Program-made: the position numbers and the translations under genes
In this document: piece after piece, positions 57,684 to 64,000 of the stretch
Numbering within the stretch: the stretch's first letter is position 1
How the letters are laid out: each line of letters begins with the position of its first letter
NCBI GenBank assembly: GCA_947683425.1
Contig: CANTUQ010000073.1
Coordinates: 10,560,001-10,624,000 of the forward strand
Direction: 5' to 3'
DNA from: Excoecaria cochinchinensis
Lineage: Eukaryota; Streptophyta; Magnoliopsida; Malpighiales; Euphorbiaceae
Length of the DNA: 64,000 nucleotides
The notes under the pieces: model-generated
Database searches by the model: none
The model's input: the letters and a program-made list of their open reading frames with translations, nothing else
What the model was told of the DNA's origin: nothing

Positions 57684-59210
57684 TTATTCGAAACATGATC
57701 TGTTTTATGCATGACCTGCGAGAGTCAGTCTAGTGGATAGTTAGGCATGCCTAATAGAGTCTATATAAGTGTAGCTGCAGCGCCCCTTTGAACGAATGGA
57801 CCCTGATCAGGTCCCTGGCTGGTTCCTCGCGAACCCTTTTATGTGAAATGTTTTCGGAATGTGGAAAAAGATGATGTTGCTTTTCGACTCATACCTGTAA
57901 GGTACATTATATTATGTGTTCGATTAGTACCTGTAAGGTACCCTTTGGCCGATTTGTACCCGTAAGGTACTGTTCGTATACTCGATATCCACTATTGTGA
58001 GTCAGCAGGTGTATGATTTGTTATGTTGTGTTTATAAGCATGCGATTCTGATCTGTTATGACTATAGATATGTGAATTAATAAGTGCAGACTTATTGGCT
58101 CTCTGGAATACTGTGATTTGAATGCAATATTGCATAGTTGCTTATGTTAAAGATTAATGTTGTGCAGCGGAAGTGTGGTGGTATTGTGATTATGTACCTA
58201 TGTTCTCAGCTAGTGTATGTGTATTGTAGTATGAGTAAACTCTAGTGATTTTTGCTCAGGAATTTGTGGGCACTATGGTGTGAACAGTTAGGGTACTAGT
58301 TCTCGGGATTGGGATATGGTTATTTTGGCGAGATAATTGCATGATTATGTTGTTATGTATCTATGCATGATGTACTTCCAAAAGCCTGAGTTCCCAATGT
58401 GTTCGGTAAATGTATGCATATGAGGACCTGTATTGGTGTGACGTTACAAGTATTAGCATATAAATATAATGATACTGACATGTAATGTATAGGTAAGTGC
58501 ATGCATGTGAAGTTATATGTAGCTATGCATGAACATACTCACATCTTGTATGGTGATGTTTGATTTGGTTAGTGTCACACATATGAGTACATGAATATGA
58601 TTAGAAACATTTGAATGCTTAGCTATTATATGTAAGTATATATATTTCTCGGTAAGAACTAGGTGTGAGTGATATTTGTGTGTGTTATGCCTTGACGACC
58701 ATTGTGAATGGCCGTCCATATTATTATGTTTGTTCTCCCCACTAAGCATTATCGCTTAGCACGGGTTCTTTTTCCCGTGCAGGTGGCAGGTCTGGTCCGG
58801 TTCGAGTCGCACATCTGCAAGGGTTGGCCACATAGAAGCTAGGAGTTTTGGGATTTTATCCAGCATCTTTATTTTGGATTTTGTAATTCTGTATAAAATG
58901 TATATGTAATAATATGTAAAGAGACTGAAGTAGTATTTTGGGCGATGTAAATATTTGTTATTAAGAATTTCCCCTATTTTATCGTCTGTCTGTAACTTCT
59001 GTTGCATGGTGGGAAATTTACATATCTGTATGTTTCTGCTTGGTGTACGTGCATTGGTGAAGTATGTATGTTCAGTTTTACTTCTCAAGTTTTAAATTCT
59101 TCTGTATTTTTATACGCTTTGTATCACTTCAGTTCGGTAACACACCTACTCTTACGGCTTCCTACTCCCTTGCGGATGGGTTCGCCTACGTATGGGTTTG
59201 GGGTGTTACA
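55879..59210 (+). repeat. Element H 3' LTR
   Basis: 3.33 kb, TGTCACACCCC...GGGGTGTTACA. It contains three palindromes (56969-57028), an AT run of 50 bp (57630-57679) and the hairpin CTAAGCATTATCGCTTAG (58742-58759; one mismatch in the stem). Confidence 0.95.
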
Positions 59211-59215
59211 TAAGC
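59211..59215. repeat. Target-site duplication of H, right copy (TAAGC)
   Basis: TAAGC directly after GGGGTGTTACA. Confidence 0.93.
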
Positions 59216-60142
59216 AAAAAATTCAAGAATGAAAAGAACGTTGCTCAGGTTCACTCATCCACCCCATACCCAAATGTGAATAAAATTAATCTAAGAATCC
59301 TATATGAAAGAAATCGGGATTACCCTCTTAACCCAAGCGCCCCATTCCGGAGCAAGCTATTCTAATTGCACGACGTCCCATTGCAGAGCAAGCCCTACAA
59401 CTAGCCTAAGCACGGGTCTAAAATCCTAAGTTTCGTTTATTTTCCCATTCCGGAGCCAAACAACCCAAAACCTAATTATTTCACTCCTCACTCCAATCTT
59501 AAACCATGAAAACCTGCACATCTAGATTCCCATTTCGGAGCAGTCCAAACGATACAACAAACATGATAGAAAATCTGAGAATAAAAATATTCATGGCATT
59601 CAGTCCATACAAACTCAATAACCAACAGAGATACATGAATTAAAACATTCAGTGAAATTGGAAATTTAATTGAAAAATTAAATCCCATGAATTGACAATA
59701 TGGAAGAGTGAAATAAACCATTCATTCATATATGTAAATTCAAAAGATGTTTATAATTCACATCATGGGTAGGAGATTAAGAGATCCCCTAAACAACTAA
59801 AAGACTACTCACAATCCATTACAAAATCAAAAGAATAAAGGAAAGAATAAACCCAGAAATTCATTGAGGCGAAAATCCAGGTTGAATCCCACGTTCTTCA
59901 ATCTTCTTCTTTGGATCTTCAATGGAGAATTAAATTCAAATTCTAGAAACCCAATAATAAAACTCTCTTGAAAATAAATTATGTGTATCTGATGAAATAT
60001 TCTTGATTTCTAATTCAAAACTAAAGACAAAAATTGGAAACCTAAAATTCATAATAGATGAAAAGCTCAGAAAATTGTCAATCTCAAAACTAATATGAAA
60101 ACTAAACTAAAAAATTCGGAACCCTAGCCAAACAGAAAAATA

Positions 60143-60153
60143 CATTTATATAG
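60143..60153 (-). promoter_or_regulatory. TATA box in the LTR of I
   Basis: Minus-strand CTATATAAATG, about 600 bp from the LTR start and 12 bp downstream (in sense) of the last palindrome. A good match to a plant TATA box. Confidence 0.6.
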
Positions 60154-60164
60154 TGTCAGAGAGG

Positions 60165-60559
60165 TCACGGTGGCAATGAAATCTGTTGCCACCGTGAGGT
60201 GTCGAGAACATTAATCTGCCTTTGCGCACAGGAGAGGGGTCACGGTGGCACTGAAATCTGTTGCCACCGTGAGGTCTTCAATTTTAGCTTCTGTCCAGGA
60301 AAAATTTATTTCACGGTGGCAATGAAATTTGTTGCCACCGTGAGGTACCTTCTCAACTGATTATGCCTTAGTGATTTTCATGTCACAGTGACAACCAAAT
60401 AGGTTGCCACCATGAGGTGCTTCATACTTGCATTCTGTCCGATGGGTATCTATGTCACGGTCACAATGAGTTTTGTTGTGACCGTGACCCATGTAAGTCA
60501 ACTCCTATTTTCAATTCCTTTTTATGTCACGGTCACAACCAATTTGGTTGTGACTGTGA
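60165..60559. repeat. Array of six 33-bp palindromes at 72-bp period (LTR of I)
   Basis: Units at 60165, 60240, 60311, 60383, 60455 and 60527, each 33 bp. In the first three the arms are TCACGGTGGCAA and TTGCCACCGTGA around a 9-base loop; the fifth uses TCACGGTCACAA and TTGTGACCGTGA; the fourth and sixth have mismatches. Spacers are 39-42 bp and differ from one another. Read on the minus strand they align in register with the spacers of the D array (30651-30973). Confidence 0.95.
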
Positions 60560-60750
60560 GGTATCTAGAACCACACCTGCAAAGACAAGTCAAATTCCAT
60601 CAAAAAGCTATCTATAATGCATCAAAATTCCAATTTGACTAAGATTAGCAAAATTAACATAAAGGAAACATAACATGAAAAAAATACAACTAAACACCCA
60701 AAAATCATACGAAAACACTATCAAAACTAAGTACTATATTGAAGTTATCA

Positions 60751-62436
60751 AAATATCCCACACTTAGACTTTGCTCGTCCTCGAGTAAATGAATTATCCA
60801 CATTCCTAAAATTTCAAACTCTAACTCGGAATACAAAAACTTAACAACAGTCATAGCACCAAGCAAAAGGGTCTTAGTTACAAATTCTCAAATCAATTTA
60901 TATCAAGTAATTTCACGTGTGTGTGTGCTAGGCTCAAAACAAATTTTCTCTTTTCAAAACAAAGCAACTAATGCATTCCAGCAATTAAGCAAAGAAAATG
61001 AATATGCAAGTAAATTTGCATACAGGTTTCGCACTTAAAACTCAGGATAACCATAAGCCTCTCCTTTAGCACCGGAACCACAAGGGTCATCTCCACTAAA
61101 TAACTCAAATCAAGAACAGGATCAAAAGGACTTATTCGAAGGTTGAAATGTTGGGTTAGGTAATTGGCCAACAAGAATAGTAAAGGAAATCAAATAAAGA
61201 ATCAGCTACCCTACCTATAATTCCACTACCCAAACTGAACAAAAATTTTCCATGACCTACCTTCAATTTACTCATAGTTGCCAAAGGTCGTCTAAACTTC
61301 CCCAAACATGAAATACATTAAACCTCAAGAAAACAAAGTGATGAACTTCCTTAATGAATTTATCTTTCAAACCCAAATATCCATGAATATGAATACGTCT
61401 TCTTCTAATTAAGGGTACCCCACACTCGAATTTTTCTATAATCAACTAACTCCAAGATTAACAATAATCAACAACTCATCAACTTCTTTTTCTTTTCTTT
61501 TCTCTTTTTTTTTTCTTTTTCTTTTTTCTTTTTTTTTAATTTTATTTTTATGATGAGATACCCAAAACCTCTATTTTCCTACCATAAATTTGACTCCATT
61601 AAAGGGAACTTAAACAATATACTAGACAACACCCAAAAGTTTCACAATTCTTCTCACTCCCACACTATTTTCACAATAAATACCCTAATACAACTTTCAA
61701 TGTTATCCCAACCCAATCCTAGAGTGGCCAATTCTTAGAAGGGATAGTCAAAGGCATTTAGGTTAAATGGTAAAATAATAGTGTAACAAAGAAAAATGCA
61801 TAGTGCGCTTTTAGCATACTAAATTAGCTCAACGGGGTTGGCAATGGAAATGAAGTAAACAGGTAGGTCAAAAGCTATTTAAAATGGTTACCAAAGAAAG
61901 AAATTGCCTAGATCATGTCCTAAACTTGCTTGAGTTGTTATGATGTTTCGAAGGGTGATGAGGAAGGTTCTAACTATCCTAAAATTCCTTCACTCAAAAA
62001 CTTTTACGCACTAGATATTTCAAATTTTCACAAACAAGCCTATAGTGCAGAAAAGATTGGAAATTACAAGATATATGACTAATTTAGATTAATTTTCTTC
62101 TAAAACTTCCAACTACTCATTTGCTATGATCAATTTTTCAGATAAACCATTCTCAAATTAAAGTTCAAAATATTCACAACAGGAATAACTAAGAGCCAAC
62201 CAAGCTAAGATAGGGATAATCAAGCAACAATAATTGAGTACGCAAAAAAAAAAAAAAAACTAAACAATAAAAATAAACATGCAAAAATAAACATACGTCA
62301 TAAACTGTTAGTTACATATTTAAGAATTTAGAGTTACTCCGCTACCCCACACACAATAACTTGTTGTCCCCAGCAAGTCACAATATTACAAAATAAAATG
62401 AAAAATAAAAGCAAAACAAAAGATAGTATTTCTCCC
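60751..62436 (-). other. Element I polypurine tract and long 3' UTR
   Basis: Minus sense ends CGAGGACGAGCAAAGTCTAA then GTGTGGGATATTT before the LTR, typical of Athila-type elements. The rest is AT-rich non-coding sequence, with a pyrimidine-rich tract at 61483-61540 and an A-run near 62248. No ORF supported. Confidence 0.6.
61483..61540. repeat. T/C-rich low-complexity tract
   Basis: Nearly pure TTTTC/TTTTT repeats, about 58 bp, in the 3' UTR of element I. Confidence 0.85.
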
Positions 62437-62439
62437 TGG

Positions 62440-63552
62440 TCAGTCCTCTGGCGGTGGTGGTGGTGGAAAATGGGCATCAAACCGTGCTATTAAAGTCGAA
62501 AGTCCCAAAAGCACCTGATCCATACGCTCCATAATCGCGTCATACTGCGCGGAGGAAAACTGCTGGTGCTCAGGGGCTGGAGGAGCTGGTGCCTCAGGAT
62601 CCTCCTCATTCTCGTGTGGCAAGCCTCCTAGACCTCGCTCGATGCCTTGCAGATACTCGTCACGAGTGGACAATCGAAAGCCGTCAACTGTCGTCACATC
62701 CTTCACTATGGCCTTCATATTTGTGAGTATCTTCTAATCAATTGTAGCAATGGAAGGTAACAATTTGTACTTTTTCAAGGGGTGACGGACACGGTTAGCT
62801 ATGGCAGTGACAAATCCACCAAGTGCGATTTTTTTCACCTTTTTCGATTGCCATTACATCTCCTCCAATTTTTGCCAGAAATGCATGGCGCCATTAATTT
62901 GGACACCCTGCACTATGCATGCGAGAAATAGGGCTTCAGGTAAGTTGACTTGGCCCGCTGAATCCGCATGGCTTAACAGAGATAGTGAGAAAAAATGATG
63001 GAGGATGCGCAGAATGTGGCTGTTTAAATGATGCGACTTAGTTTTGCTCGAGACATATTGTGTGGCAGTTATAGTGTCTCAAATTATCGCCCAAGTACCA
63101 TCTTTATCATAATCATCATAACAGTCCAGTGTGAGGTGTGGAAAACCCAGATACTCTGAAAATTCATGAAAAGTGAGATTATATTCTATTGTGTCCAACA
63201 TGAATGAAACAGAACCTGGATTATTGATAAGGTCTCAGCCTGGTCGATAGGTGATGGTCAACACAAAATCGCGAGTCAATTGAGGATAAACTTTCTCAGT
63301 ATGCGAGAAAACCCTCTCCTAGCCAATGTTGGAAATAAACCTCTGGACTTCACTCTTTATCCCCAGTTTTTCCAACAAGGCAAAATCCAGATAGCTTGTC
63401 GAGATGTATGAAGATTCGAAGAATTGAGCATAAGCCTCCTTTTTAGGACTCGGAACCCAACCTGGTACATTAGAAATATCCACCGTTTTTTGGCTCGAAG
63501 GCGGGCCTGTAGAACTCGATGCGAAGGCACAGCTTTTTCGCTTAGGGGCCAC
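62440..63552 (-). pseudogene. Element I extra ORF, putative plant transposon protein type
   Basis: Minus strand. One frame runs from ATG 63552 (MAPKRKSCAFASSSTG) to a stop at 62440, about 370 codons with about five internal stops (for example just after 63319, and near 63235, 62850 and 62735). The region following the basic start has an EAYAQFFESSYISTSYLDF block and EFSEYLGFPHLTLDCYDD. A helical Leu/His-rich stretch (HLNSHILRILHHFFSLSLL) follows, then QVNLPEALFLACIVQGVQIN and GGFVTAIANRV. The C-terminus is Pro-rich (ending in PPPPPPED) with a coiled-coil-like AIMERMDQVLLGLSTLIARF. This matches the putative-plant-transposon-protein family found in Athila-group retrotransposons. Its biochemical role is unknown. 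Confidence 0.75.
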
Positions 63553-64000
63553 TGCACAAAAAATAAACAGCTAATTTTAATAACAATAAAAGTTCAAACA
63601 GGCAAAGGCTTCAACTTTCATAATCAAAATTCAATACATTCTACTCAAGCATATGCATTTTCATGTGCCTAACTAATTGTTCAGAGTATCATCAATGCTC
63701 AAAATAGTCAAGAACATGCAATCCCAAAATTAAACGTAACTAAACACAAGGGCAAAAGAATCTCTGCAATCTAAATTCTCAATAAATGCAAAAATCTAGA
63801 AAACATTTCATGGAGACAATTTATCAAACACGTGGTAAGCACCATTTCAACTCACGTAAATGGGAACCACAAGCAAGAATACCCTCCCAAATTGGCAATT
63901 GGCAACAATATAATGCATAACAAATAGTTTAAGATCGAGAAAAGTCAAGTCCAATTCAAAATTTGAGTAAAATCATCAACCCAAGTTGTGCACAAATTAT
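63553..64000. other. Right edge, non-coding part of element I
   Basis: AT-rich, no open frame or motif recognised. Upstream of the extra ORF in element I's sense, so probably the spacer towards pol, which would lie beyond the window. Confidence 0.45.

Larger units (their letters stand above)
59216..60750 (-). repeat. Element I 3' LTR, proximal part (after H)
   Basis: The rest of the LTR, ending GAAGTTATCA in plus reading. It contains the second 33-bp palindrome array (60165-60559) and a TATA box next to it. With 50972-51234 the LTR is about 1.8 kb. Confidence 0.65.

Overview
This is a stretch of repeat-dense flowering-plant nuclear DNA, probably from a eudicot with a large genome (an inference from AT-rich background and LTR-retrotransposon content; the species cannot be named). 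I see no intact host gene, tRNA or rRNA. Nearly all of the window is nested LTR retrotransposons and their remains, mostly on the minus strand.

Layout. Element A (375-22828, minus, TSD CAAAG) is a Ty3/gypsy element of the Tat/Ogre lineage. It is split by element C (7364-15872, plus), a gag-only Tat relative that landed in A's integrase. From 22834 to about 23940 there is possible pararetrovirus-derived sequence. From 23940 to 26081 lies the 3' end of a Tekay/Del-like chromovirus (G, minus), interrupted at 26082 by a Ty1/copia element (J, minus: LTR 26082-27310, gag-protease 32090-33351). J is in turn filled with a chimera of two chromovirus fragments: E, an LTR piece (27479-28795), and D, gag plus a full LTR (28796-32085). 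Element B (33713-48633, minus, TSD ATGCT) is the most complete Tat element. It carries gag, protease, RT, RNase H, a second archaeal-type RNase H and integrase between two 3-kb LTRs, all decayed. After it come an LTR-like scrap (K), a chromovirus gag-protease fragment with part of its LTR (F, minus), an Athila-like element (I, minus, running off the right edge) inserted in F's LTR, and a young non-autonomous chromovirus derivative (H, 51235-59210, plus, TSD TAAGC) inserted in I's LTR.

How the parts work together. The Tat elements A, B and C share LTR ends (TGTAGACACC...GTCACA in sense), a tRNA-Arg-type primer binding site and a 3' UTR rich in tandem repeats. Chromoviruses D, F and H share TGTCACACC...GTGTTACA ends and an initiator-tRNA-Met primer binding site. 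Every pol or gag gene seen is broken: A lacks protease and has a mutated RT active site, B has lost the catalytic Glu of integrase, C has no pol, and H keeps only a mini-gag.

Most unusual signal. The LTRs of A, B, C, D, E, H and I each carry a cluster of short tandem palindromes. In D (chromovirus) and I (Athila-like) the clusters are regular arrays of 33-bp palindromes at a 72-bp period, separated by 39-bp spacers. The two arrays are recognisably homologous, spacers included, although the host LTRs are unrelated. Elsewhere the palindrome sequence differs from family to family while the layout recurs, and unit number differs between the two LTRs of a single element.
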